A stretch of DNA of 46,276 nucleotides, taken from positions 1-46,276 of the forward strand of contig CANQNJ010000008.1 of assembly GCA_947625185.1 (NCBI GenBank). The letters are read 5' to 3'. The DNA comes from an uncultured Clostridia bacterium (GTDB lineage Bacteria; Bacillota; Clostridia; Christensenellales; CAG-314). A program made the position numbers and the translations under genes. A model generated the notes under the pieces. It worked only from the letters and a program-made list of their open reading frames with translations, was not told the DNA's origin and ran no database searches. Positions 7,853-16,601 of this stretch are shown one piece after another (positions within the stretch are counted from its first letter, which is position 1; every line of letters begins with the position of its first letter).

Positions 7853-7881
7853 ATTGTATCACGGCGCGGAAAAATGCGCAA
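7853..7881 (-). promoter_or_regulatory. Promoter of the M3 oligoendopeptidase
   Basis: On the minus strand TTGCGC (7876-7881) and TACAAT (7853-7858) are separated by 17 bp. Confidence 0.75.
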
Positions 7882-7908
7882 GGATATACGCCCAAACGCC
7901 GTCGCGAT

Positions 7909-7954
7909 AAAAAATGCGGCAAACCGCAACATCCGCAGCACATTATTGCCGCAT
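7909..7954 (-). terminator. Terminator of the hydrolase-SDR operon
   Basis: On the minus strand ATGCGGCAA (7946-7954) pairs with TTGCCGCAT (7914-7922), followed by six T. It begins six bases after the hydrolase stop codon. Confidence 0.8.
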
Positions 7955-7959
7955 TTCGC

Positions 7960-8931
7960 CTATCTGGCGTCCGGACTGTTGCCCCGATCGTCTATTACCT
8001 TGCGAATGAAATCCGAAACGATGCGTGTGTAAGCGGCGTTATCGGCGTGATAACTGCGAGCGTGCCCCGCGTTCGGTACCAAGTGCAATTCGGAAAGGGG
8101 ATTGCGCGCCGCCGCATACATATTTCGGCTGTGTTCGGGACGGATAAATCTGTCTTTTGCGCCGTGTATAAAACATATGGGAACGTCGCTGCGCCTGACG
8201 TCTTCGATAGGACTGACGGACGCAAAATCATATCCGAACTTGCGCTTGGACATAATATTGCTGATATCGACGATGGGAAAACCAGGCAGACGGGTTGCTT
8301 TGAGACACAGCTGTCGGAAATACAAGAAAGTATCGGAAAACGCACAATCGGCGATCACCGCGTCGATATCGCTGCGCATGGACAACTCGCAAAGAACCGT
8401 CACGGCGCCCATGCTCTCTCCGTGCAATGCCACAAATGCGTCTTTGCCGAAAAGAACGCGCGCATAATCGATAACAGAGGAGAGATCTTGGCGCTCATAG
8501 TAACCCAGAGTTGTAAACTCGCCGTCGGACAAACCGAAATAAGCGTGATCGTATATTACTACGTTGAACCCTTCCGCATAAAAAATACGCGCGTATTTGA
8601 GCGAGGTTATGCGGTTCCAGGTGTGTCCGTGGCAGATGATCGCCACTTTGACCCGATCGGAAACCGCGTCGTTGAAAATGACTTCGCCGCGCAGTTTGCC
8701 TCGCGTGCCGTCCACCTCGAAATTCCGCTTGCGCCATACGGTATCGTAATCGACGTAATCCATACCTTCGTATTCCGTCTGAAAAGAGCGAGCTTCTTCG
8801 ATAGTGTGCGCGACGGGAGTCGTCGCCGCCCTCAAAGTGCCCTTTGCCACTATCGTCGCCAATATCGTATACAGTAACGCAAGCAGGACAACTCCGCCTG
8901 CCGCAATAAGCAATATCCAATACCATTCCAT
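7960..8931 (-). CDS. Membrane-anchored alpha/beta hydrolase
   Basis: A 323-residue serine hydrolase. An N-terminal hydrophobic helix (residues 4-28) probably anchors it. The nucleophile elbow is GESMG (Ser173) and the oxyanion region HGHTWNR (101-107). Likely acid is Asp260 in IHGAKDRF and the catalytic His is His290 in NAGHARSY. Families of this shape act as esterases or peptidases on cell-envelope or xenobiotic substrates; the substrate is unknown. It starts two bases after the stop of the upstream SDR gene, so the two are co-transcribed. Confidence 0.88.
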   Translation of the reverse strand: MEWYWILLIAAGGVVLLALLYTILATIVAKGTLRAATTPVAHTIEEARSFQTEYEGMDYVDYDTVWRKRNFEVDGTRGKLRGEVIFNDAVSDRVKVAIICHGHTWNRITSLKYARIFYAEGFNVVIYDHAYFGLSDGEFTTLGYYERQDLSSVIDYARVLFGKDAFVALHGESMGAVTVLCELSMRSDIDAVIADCAFSDTFLYFRQLCLKATRLPGFPIVDISNIMSKRKFGYDFASVSPIEDVRRSDVPICFIHGAKDRFIRPEHSRNMYAAARNPLSELHLVPNAGHARSYHADNAAYTRIVSDFIRKVIDDRGNSPDAR

Positions 8932-8933
8932 AA

Positions 8934-9638
8934 CTATTTCTCCGAAAGTATCTGTCCCGTTTGCCCGCTTACCGCAAGACGGAATATATCCTCCGCAACT
9001 TCGCTCGGGGTATATAACCGTACGCCGTATGCGTTACAAAAATCCGTTTTGTCCATATCCGTCAGATGAGAACACATATCCGTGTCCACTATCGGCGGAC
9101 ATACGCAATTAACGGTTATGCCGCAGCCGCTCAATTCCGCCGCGAGACTTTGCGTAAGCCCGATAACCGCGTGCTTGCTTGCGCTGTAAACGCTTTCGCA
9201 CGAAGCGCCCTGTATGCCCCATATGGAGGATACGTTTACGATAGATCCGCCGCCGACCTTGTTGAACAACGGCAATGCCGCCCGACTGCAAAGGAAAGCG
9301 CCCTTGACGTTGGTAGACATCACCGCGTCGAAATCCTCTTCGGTGACATCCTGCAATTGCTTGCAAAGGGATATCCCCGCATTGTTGACAAGTACGTCAA
9401 GATGTTTGAAATACGTCGATATCCATTGGAATACGCGCTCAACCTCTCCCGCTTGCGAAATATCCGCTTGCACGAGGTGAACATCGCAACCGCAGGATAA
9501 CAATTCACGACGCAATTCTTCCGCGCGCAACTTGCTGTGATTGTAGTTGACTATCACCGTATAGCCGCTTTTGGCAAATTTGACCGCCGTGGCGGCTCCG
9601 ATACCCCTCGAACCGCCTGTAACTAAGCATACATTCAT
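8934..9638 (-). CDS. Short-chain dehydrogenase/reductase (FabG-like)
   Basis: A 234-residue classical SDR. The NAD(P) motif is TGGSRGIG (7-14), NNAG is at 85-88, and the catalytic set is Ser138, Tyr151 and Lys155. The Arg after the glycine motif favours NADPH. The substrate is not known; it is not in a fatty-acid cluster. The start MNVCLVTGG is where the fold begins, and no Shine-Dalgarno sequence precedes it. The predicted transcription start falls on the ATG itself, so it may be translated from a leaderless mRNA. Confidence 0.9.
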   Translation of the reverse strand: MNVCLVTGGSRGIGAATAVKFAKSGYTVIVNYNHSKLRAEELRRELLSCGCDVHLVQADISQAGEVERVFQWISTYFKHLDVLVNNAGISLCKQLQDVTEEDFDAVMSTNVKGAFLCSRAALPLFNKVGGGSIVNVSSIWGIQGASCESVYSASKHAVIGLTQSLAAELSGCGITVNCVCPPIVDTDMCSHLTDMDKTDFCNAYGVRLYTPSEVAEDIFRLAVSGQTGQILSEK

Positions 9639-9645
9639 ATTGTCG

Positions 9646-9674
9646 ATTGTAGCACATAGAGGGCAATTTGGCAA
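9646..9674 (-). promoter_or_regulatory. Promoter of the SDR-hydrolase operon, apparently leaderless
   Basis: On the minus strand TTGCCA (9669-9674) and TACAAT (9646-9651) are 17 bp apart. Only seven bases separate the -10 box from the ATG at 9638. Confidence 0.65.
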
Positions 9675-9723
9675 CGAAAGAAGGAAAAAAGCTCGCAATG
9701 TCGGCAAAAAATCGCCCATAGCC

Positions 9724-9751
9724 TTGACATCGGCATATGCAATGATATAAT
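9724..9751 (+). promoter_or_regulatory. Promoter of the DUF1295 gene
   Basis: A consensus TTGACA (9724-9729) and TATAAT (9746-9751) are 16 bp apart, followed by AAGGAG at 9758-9763 and the ATG at 9772. Confidence 0.88.
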
Positions 9752-9771
9752 TACAACAAGGAGTACCAAAG

Positions 9772-10632
9772 ATGAAAAATATCGGTCGCGCTTGGAGCTT
9801 TGTGATAATTGCGCTTGTATATGCCATCGCAATCGCCGTGGGGATAGTAAGCTATATTTATATGCCTTTTACATTCTGGCTCAATCTGCTGATTGCGGAT
9901 ATTATCGCTACCGTTACGGTATTTATATTCAGTTTGATTTTTCGCAATGCGAGCGTTTATGACCCGTATTGGAGCGTTCAGCCTATTGTAATTGTTATCG
10001 GCTTTGCCATCGGCTCCGAAAATCTCTATGGAGTACAGTTGCTTGCGATGATTGCCGTGTTGCTGTGGGGCGTGCGCCTCACTGCAAATTGGGCGTATAC
10101 TTTTTATGGAATGGGATATCAGGATTGGCGTTATACTATGTTGCACGACAAAACGGGAAAGGCATATCCCGTTATCAACTTTATAGGCATACATCTCGTA
10201 CCTACGCTGGTGGTATACGGCTGTGTGCTGCCGGTCGTATTTACTTTCGTGGAGAATCCGACGTACAACATCGGCGCAACGATATTCTTTACGCTGTCCG
10301 TAGCGGCAACCGTATTACAGGCAATTGCCGATATTCAGATGCACCGCTATCGCAAAAACCGTACCGGTCCGTTTATACGAAACGGTCTGTGGAAATACAG
10401 TCGTCACCCCAATTACCTTGGCGAGATACTTATGTGGTGGGGAATCGCTCTTTCCTATGTGTGCATTGCCCCGGCACGATGGTATCTGATCGCGGGCGCC
10501 GTCGCCAATACGCTTCTGTTTTTGTGCGTGAGTATCCCCATGGCGGATAAGCGACAAGCTCGGAAAGAAGGCTTTGACGAATACAAGAAACAAACGCGTA
10601 TGCTATTGCCAATATGGAAAAAACAAAAGTAA
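9772..10632 (+). CDS. DUF1295 / isoprenylcysteine methyltransferase-like membrane protein
   Basis: A 286-residue protein with about seven membrane helices. The C-terminal part has the family signature RNGLWKYSRHPNYLGEILMW (RHPNYLGE at 211-218), shared by DUF1295 proteins, steroid 5-alpha-reductase-like proteins and ICMT methyltransferases. It binds a cofactor (SAM or NADPH in relatives) near the inner membrane face. Which reaction it performs cannot be told. The start has an AAGGAG site. It is divergent from the SDR operon. Confidence 0.9.
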   Translation: MKNIGRAWSFVIIALVYAIAIAVGIVSYIYMPFTFWLNLLIADIIATVTVFIFSLIFRNASVYDPYWSVQPIVIVIGFAIGSENLYGVQLLAMIAVLLWGVRLTANWAYTFYGMGYQDWRYTMLHDKTGKAYPVINFIGIHLVPTLVVYGCVLPVVFTFVENPTYNIGATIFFTLSVAATVLQAIADIQMHRYRKNRTGPFIRNGLWKYSRHPNYLGEILMWWGIALSYVCIAPARWYLIAGAVANTLLFLCVSIPMADKRQARKEGFDEYKKQTRMLLPIWKKQK

Positions 10633-10861
10633 TTTTTAGGTAATAAACCACTATTTCATTCAAAAACAAAAGCAATTTGAACAATACCACTATTTCGTTA
10701 AAAAAATACTTCTTAGGGGTTATCGCATATGCGCGACAACCCCTGAATATTGATTTATATCATAAGTTTATTATATCGCGAAGGCTTTATTTGTGGGTTT
10801 ATACGCAATTTACGATACTATGTCTGTAATAGTAGTCTGAATTTTACTAAAAGTTGTAGTA
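10633..10861 (-). other. Intergenic region with inverted repeat and short direct repeats
   Basis: It holds two copies of an ACCACTATTTCRTTMAAAAA motif (about 10649 and 10687) and an inverted repeat AGGGGTT/AACCCCT (10715-10721 with 10738-10744). The latter is followed on the minus strand by a T-rich stretch and may end the ABC-F transcript. A 22 bp motif at 10815-10836 recurs at 20822-20843. Confidence 0.5.
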
Positions 10862-12736
10862 CTAAACTAATTTTTCCCATTCGGAAAGTAATTTTTCCAG
10901 CTGTGAGTTGGCTTGTCGAAGTTGCTCCATCACCTCAGATACCTTAGTATAATCGCAGGCAATTTGCGGTGAGGCAAGCTGTTCGTTCAATTGCGACACA
11001 ACGGCTTCAAGGGCAGTTATTTCTTTCTCCAACTCTTTTATGCGACGTGCGCGATTGGTTTGGTCGGCACGCTGTTTAGCATTGCGATAGGACGTTGAGC
11101 TGCTTTGAGACGGCTTGGAAAGGACTTGCTCCACCGCTTTCTTCCTTGAAATAAAGTCGTCGTAATTGCCCTCGTACAGTACCAACTTGCCGTTCTGCAA
11201 CTCCGCAACGCGATCGGATACGCTGTTGACGAAATACCTGTCGTGCGACACAAAAAGCAACGTTCCCGTATAAGATTTAAGCGCTTCTTCCAACGCCTCG
11301 CGGGCGGGCAGATCCAAATGGTTTGTAGGTTCGTCCAACAGCAAAAGATTGCAATCTTTTGCCATTATCATCGCCAATCCGAGCTTGGCGCGCTCGCCGC
11401 CGCTCAACTCTCCAACCTTTTTGTACACGTCGTCTGCGCCGAGATCTACCCGAGCAAGCAGGCTGCGGACATCCGTTTGAGACATACGCGTATTGTCGAA
11501 CCACAGTTGATCGAGTACGCGCAGATCGGGGTTCAGATTGACGTTCTCCTGATCGTAATAACCGACGCGCACATTCTTGCCGAATACTATCTTGCCGAGG
11601 TCGCGTGGATCCGCCGCAGCTATTCTCCTTATAAGAGTGGACTTGCCCACGCCGTTCAATCCCAACAAAGCCACTTTCTGTCCCCGTCGTATCTGCAAAT
11701 TGCCGTCGCCGAGCAAAACCTTGTCGCCATAGCTCAACGAGAGACGTTGCAACGTCACGGGAAACTCCGACGGCTCGGAACTGTAACGAAATTCAAACTG
11801 CGGCGGACGCTCCTCGCGGCGCGGAGCTTGTATACGCTCCATACGCGCAAGCGCTTTTTCTCGGGATTTTGCCATATCCGCAGTGCTTGCCCGCACCTTG
11901 TTTGCGGCGATATAATCCTCCATATCGGCGATCTCGCGCTGCTGCTTCTCGTAAGCGGCAAGTTGCGTTTTGAGCCGTTCGGCTTTGAGCGTCTTGTACT
12001 TGGTGTAATTGCCTTTGTAACAATGTACCTCGCCGAATTGCACATCCCATACGGAAGTACACAACCTGTCCAAAAAATATCTGTCGTGGGATACTATCAA
12101 CAGCGTAGACTTTCCGTCGGACAGAAATCCCTCCAACCAATCCAGCGTCTTGTAATCCAGATGATTGGTAGGTTCGTCCAATATCATAAGTTCGGGGCGC
12201 TGCAACAACAGTTTGCACAGGGCGGCTTTGGTCTTTTCTCCGCCGGAAAGTGTGGATACCGTACGCGAGGAAAATTCCGACATGCCCATACCGTTGAGTA
12301 CCGTACGGACCTTGACCTCGCTGTTGTAAGCCTCGGACGCATCCGCCTCCACCGTAAGACGGTGATATTTGTCCGCAAGCGCGCGATATTCGTAACCGTT
12401 CGGGTCTGTATTCGCCATCGCCTCGGAGATGGTTTTTATTTGTTCGATAAGTTCCGTCTGCTTGCAAAATACCGTCATCATCTCGTCAAAAAGCGTATTT
12501 GCCGATACGAAATCGCAATTTTGCCTGAGATATCCGACGGTAAGCCCGTTTTTGTATATTATTTGTCCGTCAAAAAGCGTCAATTCGCCAACGATGCAAT
12601 TAAGCAACGTGCTTTTGCCGGCGCCGTTTGCGCCGACAATGCCTATGCACTCGCCCTCGTTTACGTTCAGATCGACGTTTCTGAATATTGTCGCGTCGCC
12701 GAAACGAAATTCCGCCGATTTGATTTGCAGCAGCAT
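10862..12736 (-). CDS. ABC-F family ATPase (translation factor / ribosome protection type)
   Basis: A 624-residue soluble protein with two ABC domains and no membrane helices. Walker A motifs are GANGAGKST (35-43) and GLNGVGKST (about 350-360). Signatures are LSGGEKTK and LSGGERAK, each followed by LLLDEPTNHLDL-type Walker B. A linker rich in charged residues joins the domains, and the last 80 residues form a coiled coil, as in Uup/YdiF-type members. ABC-F proteins act on stalled ribosomes; resistance cannot be inferred from sequence alone. ATG at 12736 has GAGGA five bases upstream and is preferred over the in-frame ATG at 12754. Confidence 0.93.
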   Translation of the reverse strand: MLLQIKSAEFRFGDATIFRNVDLNVNEGECIGIVGANGAGKSTLLNCIVGELTLFDGQIIYKNGLTVGYLRQNCDFVSANTLFDEMMTVFCKQTELIEQIKTISEAMANTDPNGYEYRALADKYHRLTVEADASEAYNSEVKVRTVLNGMGMSEFSSRTVSTLSGGEKTKAALCKLLLQRPELMILDEPTNHLDYKTLDWLEGFLSDGKSTLLIVSHDRYFLDRLCTSVWDVQFGEVHCYKGNYTKYKTLKAERLKTQLAAYEKQQREIADMEDYIAANKVRASTADMAKSREKALARMERIQAPRREERPPQFEFRYSSEPSEFPVTLQRLSLSYGDKVLLGDGNLQIRRGQKVALLGLNGVGKSTLIRRIAAADPRDLGKIVFGKNVRVGYYDQENVNLNPDLRVLDQLWFDNTRMSQTDVRSLLARVDLGADDVYKKVGELSGGERAKLGLAMIMAKDCNLLLLDEPTNHLDLPAREALEEALKSYTGTLLFVSHDRYFVNSVSDRVAELQNGKLVLYEGNYDDFISRKKAVEQVLSKPSQSSSTSYRNAKQRADQTNRARRIKELEKEITALEAVVSQLNEQLASPQIACDYTKVSEVMEQLRQANSQLEKLLSEWEKLV

Positions 12737-12784
12737 AAATTCCTCAAATAACAAGTTTGACGGTGAGAACCGTCAATGCTTGCG

Positions 12785-15346
12785 TTATCTTTTTCTTAAA
12801 TTCGATTTGTTTGCGGCGTTTTTCTTCGATGCGTCGGCAGGCAATTTGCCGTGCAGCGGAACGCGTACCTGCTGAAACAGCCTCATACAGCCGTACAAGA
12901 CAAACGGCGTTGCGAGTATTTCCACAAGCACAAGCAATATCTGCTCCCGAGCAAGATCCGCATATGTGAGGAAATGATACAGCGCGGGTACCGTCATACA
13001 GAGAATGACTATCGCCCATATGCCGACAAACATCGCCGTTTTCCACCACTTATTGAAGGGTTGACAAGCATAGAACAACGCAAACAACCCTCCGAACGTG
13101 TAGGTGATCGTAACCATAGTGCTGAGAATATCTCCGCCCGGGACAAAGGCGTCGTCCGTGCCGTGCAACGCGTACAGTACTACCGTTGTAATTATAAATG
13201 TAATAGACGCAGGCAAACAGCGTTTGAGTACGTTTACGAAGAAATTACCCTTTATCAACTTCTCGTTGGGCTGCAAAGCAAGCAACGTCGTCGGAAGAGC
13301 CACTACGACCCAATCCATAAGGGTCACGCGCAGATTGGTGAGCGGCGACGACATAGTCTTGTCGAATCCGAAATGCAGGATAACGAGCAATATATTGATT
13401 ACGATGACGTATACCGTCTTCATAAAGTACATCGACGTTGCGCTCTGAATATTGTTGACGACGCGACGTCCTTCCGCAACGACCTTGGGCAGACTGCCGA
13501 AACTGTCGTCCATAAGCACCAGATGCGATACCTGACGCGCCGCGTCGCTGCCGCCCGCAAGCGACACCGAGCAATCGGACTCCTTCATCGCGAGAATATC
13601 GTTTACGCCGTCCCCCGTCATTGCGACGGTATTGCCAGCAGCTTTCAACGCGCGCACGAGGATAGCCTTCTGATCGGGTGATACTCTGCCGAATACCGTA
13701 TACTTAGTCGCAGCGTCCTTTACCTGTTCCTCCGTCAGACCGTCCAGACTTATATAGTTACGGGCGTTTTCCACGCCGACGCGCAAAGCGATACTCGAAA
13801 CGGCAACGGGATTGTCGCCGGATATGACCTTGATCTTGACGTCGTTCTTGCGGAACCATTCTATCGTATCCCTGGCGTCCGCGCGGATATGGTCCTCTAT
13901 TACTATTACGGCAATAGGTCTGCGCGTTTGGGGTAATGCGTTGTTGTAGATCGTGTTGGCGGAATGGGCAAGCAGCAATACGCGAAGTCCCGCGCGAGTA
14001 TACTTGTCCACAAGTTCGTTGACTCGCTCGTTGGGAGTTTTGAGAACGAACTCGGGCGCGCCCAACATATAAGTACCGCCCGTCTTAAAGGAAACGGCAG
14101 ATAACTTTCTCTCGGAGGAGAACGGGATGACCGTCGCCGCCTCTATCGACGGCTTCTTGGGACATCCGAAGTACTTTTTCAACGCTTTGCTCGTCATATT
14201 GTCCGCTTTGAGCGCCACGTTCATACTCGATATGATCTCCCGCAAAGTATAGGTATTTGTTCCCGTGCGAAGATCTATCGTCTCCACTACGCGCATTGTG
14301 CCGTCTGTAATGGTACCCGTCTTGTCGAGGCACAGCGTATCCACGCGCGCGAGCATCTCTATGCAGTACAACTCCTGCACCATTGTGTTGTTGCGAGCGA
14401 GACGCAAAAATGACGCCGCAAGCGCTATGCTCGTCAACAGAAAAGGACCCGCGGGTATCATAGATATGATAGATCCTGCGGTAAAACTCAACGCGTTGTT
14501 GAGATTAGGCTCGGCGCTTTCTTTATTGTTGAGGTACGCCAACTTGAAGTTGCCCCAATCTTTGAATCCGTCTGCCGCGGCATTGACCATAAACAGACAT
14601 ATCGTCATCGGGACGATCACCAAAGCGACGAAAATCAGTATTCCGTTGAGCGCTTTGAGCATCTGCGAACGCGGCTTTTGATATTGACGAGCGCGACCCG
14701 TAAGATTGGAAATGTAATTATATTTGCCGACGGCGGTCACGCGAGCCGTACAAGTGCCGGAGACCACGAAACTCCCCGCAAAGAGAGTATCCCCCTTGCG
14801 CTTGATCACAGCGTCGCTTTCGCCCGTAAGTATAGCCTCGTTTACCTCCGCATAACCGTCAAGCACCACGCCGTCTGCGGATATCTGTTCGCCGCCGCCC
14901 ACGCAGAATACGTCATCCAAAACCAACTCCGTCACGGGAAGGTCGGCATTGTTGCCGCCGCGCTTTACCTTGACGTGAGGCTCGGTGATCAGATTGAGTT
15001 TGTCCAGAGTGATCTTGGATTTGATCTCCTGAACTATCGCAATAGCCGTATTGGCAATGACAACGGGCAGAAAAGTACACTGCGTCCACAGTCCGTAAAC
15101 GCACAGTATCACTGCGATGACAATGTATATTACGTTGAAGAAGGTGAATATATCGGAAAAAATTATCCCCGCAATACTCTTGCCCTTCTTGGAGGTATCG
15201 ACGTTGACAAACCCCTGCTCTTTGCGCAAAGACACCTGTTCTTCGGTAAGACCGATTTCCGCAGACGTCTCGAAGCGTTCCACGCCGCTCAGATCCGCAG
15301 GAAGTTTGACGCGTTTTTTGCGTTTTTTGGTTACTTCTTCATTCAT
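12785..15346 (-). CDS. Cation-translocating P-type ATPase
   Basis: An 853-residue integral membrane pump. The actuator motif is TGES (174-177), the phosphorylated aspartate is Asp341 in DKTGT, and the hinge motif is TGDGVND. The membrane motif before the phosphorylation domain is IPAGP (297-301) rather than the PEGL of SERCA-type calcium pumps, which fits the CtpE-like branch (Ca or other divalent cation). No N-terminal metal-binding CxxC is present, which argues against copper or cadmium. The ATG lies two bases past the hisS stop, so translation is probably coupled. Confidence 0.92.
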   Translation of the reverse strand: MNEEVTKKRKKRVKLPADLSGVERFETSAEIGLTEEQVSLRKEQGFVNVDTSKKGKSIAGIIFSDIFTFFNVIYIVIAVILCVYGLWTQCTFLPVVIANTAIAIVQEIKSKITLDKLNLITEPHVKVKRGGNNADLPVTELVLDDVFCVGGGEQISADGVVLDGYAEVNEAILTGESDAVIKRKGDTLFAGSFVVSGTCTARVTAVGKYNYISNLTGRARQYQKPRSQMLKALNGILIFVALVIVPMTICLFMVNAAADGFKDWGNFKLAYLNNKESAEPNLNNALSFTAGSIISMIPAGPFLLTSIALAASFLRLARNNTMVQELYCIEMLARVDTLCLDKTGTITDGTMRVVETIDLRTGTNTYTLREIISSMNVALKADNMTSKALKKYFGCPKKPSIEAATVIPFSSERKLSAVSFKTGGTYMLGAPEFVLKTPNERVNELVDKYTRAGLRVLLLAHSANTIYNNALPQTRRPIAVIVIEDHIRADARDTIEWFRKNDVKIKVISGDNPVAVSSIALRVGVENARNYISLDGLTEEQVKDAATKYTVFGRVSPDQKAILVRALKAAGNTVAMTGDGVNDILAMKESDCSVSLAGGSDAARQVSHLVLMDDSFGSLPKVVAEGRRVVNNIQSATSMYFMKTVYVIVINILLVILHFGFDKTMSSPLTNLRVTLMDWVVVALPTTLLALQPNEKLIKGNFFVNVLKRCLPASITFIITTVVLYALHGTDDAFVPGGDILSTMVTITYTFGGLFALFYACQPFNKWWKTAMFVGIWAIVILCMTVPALYHFLTYADLAREQILLVLVEILATPFVLYGCMRLFQQVRVPLHGKLPADASKKNAANKSNLRKR

Positions 15347-15347
15347 T

Positions 15348-16589
15348 TCAATCTATTTTGATAAAAGCGCCGTTTTTGTATTCGTATATCGTGTCGTAAC
15401 CTTGTTCGCGAAGTTGCTTGATCTGGAAAGAGAAATTCTTGATTTTTTTAAGCAAGGTCACGTTGGAAGTTTGGCGCGCGTGACGGCACGCGTCCATAAC
15501 GTCCACCATTTCGCGGGGATTGATATCTTTATCTGCAAGCACGGCTGTCCCGCGGGAGACAGTACCCACTGCGCCGCGCTCGGCGAGCAATAATGCGATG
15601 CGTTCGAAGCCTATACTGAATCCGCATGCGGGAACGTCCGTACCCGTCATACGCCCTATCATCTTGTCGTATCTGCCGCCTCCGCCCACGGATATCCCCA
15701 ATCCGTCCACGGACAGTTCGTAAATAGTGCCCGTATAGTATCCCATTCCGCGCACCAACGTCACGTCGAACACAACCTTGCCGTTTGCAACGGTTTTTCC
15801 CGTGACGTAAAGAATTTCTTCGAGGTTCTTCTTGACCTCCTGCGGAAGAAAATTGCCCAACTCTTCCACGCATTTATGAAAAGGATTGGGCGCAGAATTG
15901 ATACGGTTGATTATATTGACAAACTCCACCGCTTTGCCCGGGGCGATAGCCTCCACTTCTTCCATAACGCCCGTCACTCCGATCTTATCCATCTTGTCCA
16001 AGGCGATAAATACCGAGGGCTTTTGCTCTTCGTCGAAACCGCAACGGGCGACGAGGGCGTTCAACAACCTTCTGTCCGACAGCCTTACAGTGACGTCGCC
16101 GAATCCGAGATTGGACAAAGTCTGCATCGTGGCGGTGATAAGCTCCACTTCGGCGATATTGCTCGATTCGCCGATTATGTCTATATCGCATTGCACGAAT
16201 TGACGATATCTGCCCCGTTGAGGACGGTCGGCACGCCAGACGTTATCCATCTGTATGGCTTTGAATACGGAGGGCAACTGTCCTATATTGTTGGCATAGA
16301 AACGAGAAAGAGGTACGGTCAGATCGTATCTCAATCCCAGATCGCACAAGTCGCCGTTGTCGGAGGCGTTCAACTTCTCTCCGCGTTTGAGTATCTTGAA
16401 GATAAGTTTCTCGTTGTCGCCGCCCTGCTTGGAGGTGAGTAACTCGATGTTTTCCACGGCGGGCGTTTCTATACGAGTAAAGCCGAAACTCTCGTATGTG
16501 TTCTGTATTGTTGCCAATATTTGCTGTCTGAGGGCAAATTCCTTTGGCAAAAAATCTCTCATTCCCTTGGCGGGCGTTTTTGGTAACAT
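15348..16589 (-). CDS. hisS: Histidyl-tRNA synthetase
   Basis: A 413-residue class II synthetase that charges tRNA-His. Motif 2 is RADRPQRGRYRQFVQCDIDIIG (written in parts: RADRPQRG at 119-126 and QCDIDIIG at 133-140), the histidine-A motif is VRGMGYYTG (279-287), GGGRYDKMIG is at 303-312 and motif 3 is GFSIGFERIALL (323-334). The part after motif 3 is only about 75 residues, shorter than the usual anticodon-binding domain of about 100. The start has GGGAG upstream. It lies 12 bp after pgi. Confidence 0.95.
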   Translation of the reverse strand: MLPKTPAKGMRDFLPKEFALRQQILATIQNTYESFGFTRIETPAVENIELLTSKQGGDNEKLIFKILKRGEKLNASDNGDLCDLGLRYDLTVPLSRFYANNIGQLPSVFKAIQMDNVWRADRPQRGRYRQFVQCDIDIIGESSNIAEVELITATMQTLSNLGFGDVTVRLSDRRLLNALVARCGFDEEQKPSVFIALDKMDKIGVTGVMEEVEAIAPGKAVEFVNIINRINSAPNPFHKCVEELGNFLPQEVKKNLEEILYVTGKTVANGKVVFDVTLVRGMGYYTGTIYELSVDGLGISVGGGGRYDKMIGRMTGTDVPACGFSIGFERIALLLAERGAVGTVSRGTAVLADKDINPREMVDVMDACRHARQTSNVTLLKKIKNFSFQIKQLREQGYDTIYEYKNGAFIKID

Positions 16590-16601
16590 AATGACTCCCG
16601 A

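Noticed and set aside
7030..8877. A 615-codon open frame on the plus strand
   Set aside because: It is antisense to the M3 peptidase and the hydrolase, whose motifs are clear. It has no ribosome site and its sequence shows no family pattern.
11243..12751. A 502-codon open frame on the plus strand
   Set aside because: It lies opposite the ABC-F gene; the minus strand carries both Walker A motifs and signatures, so the plus frame is a by-product of codon bias.
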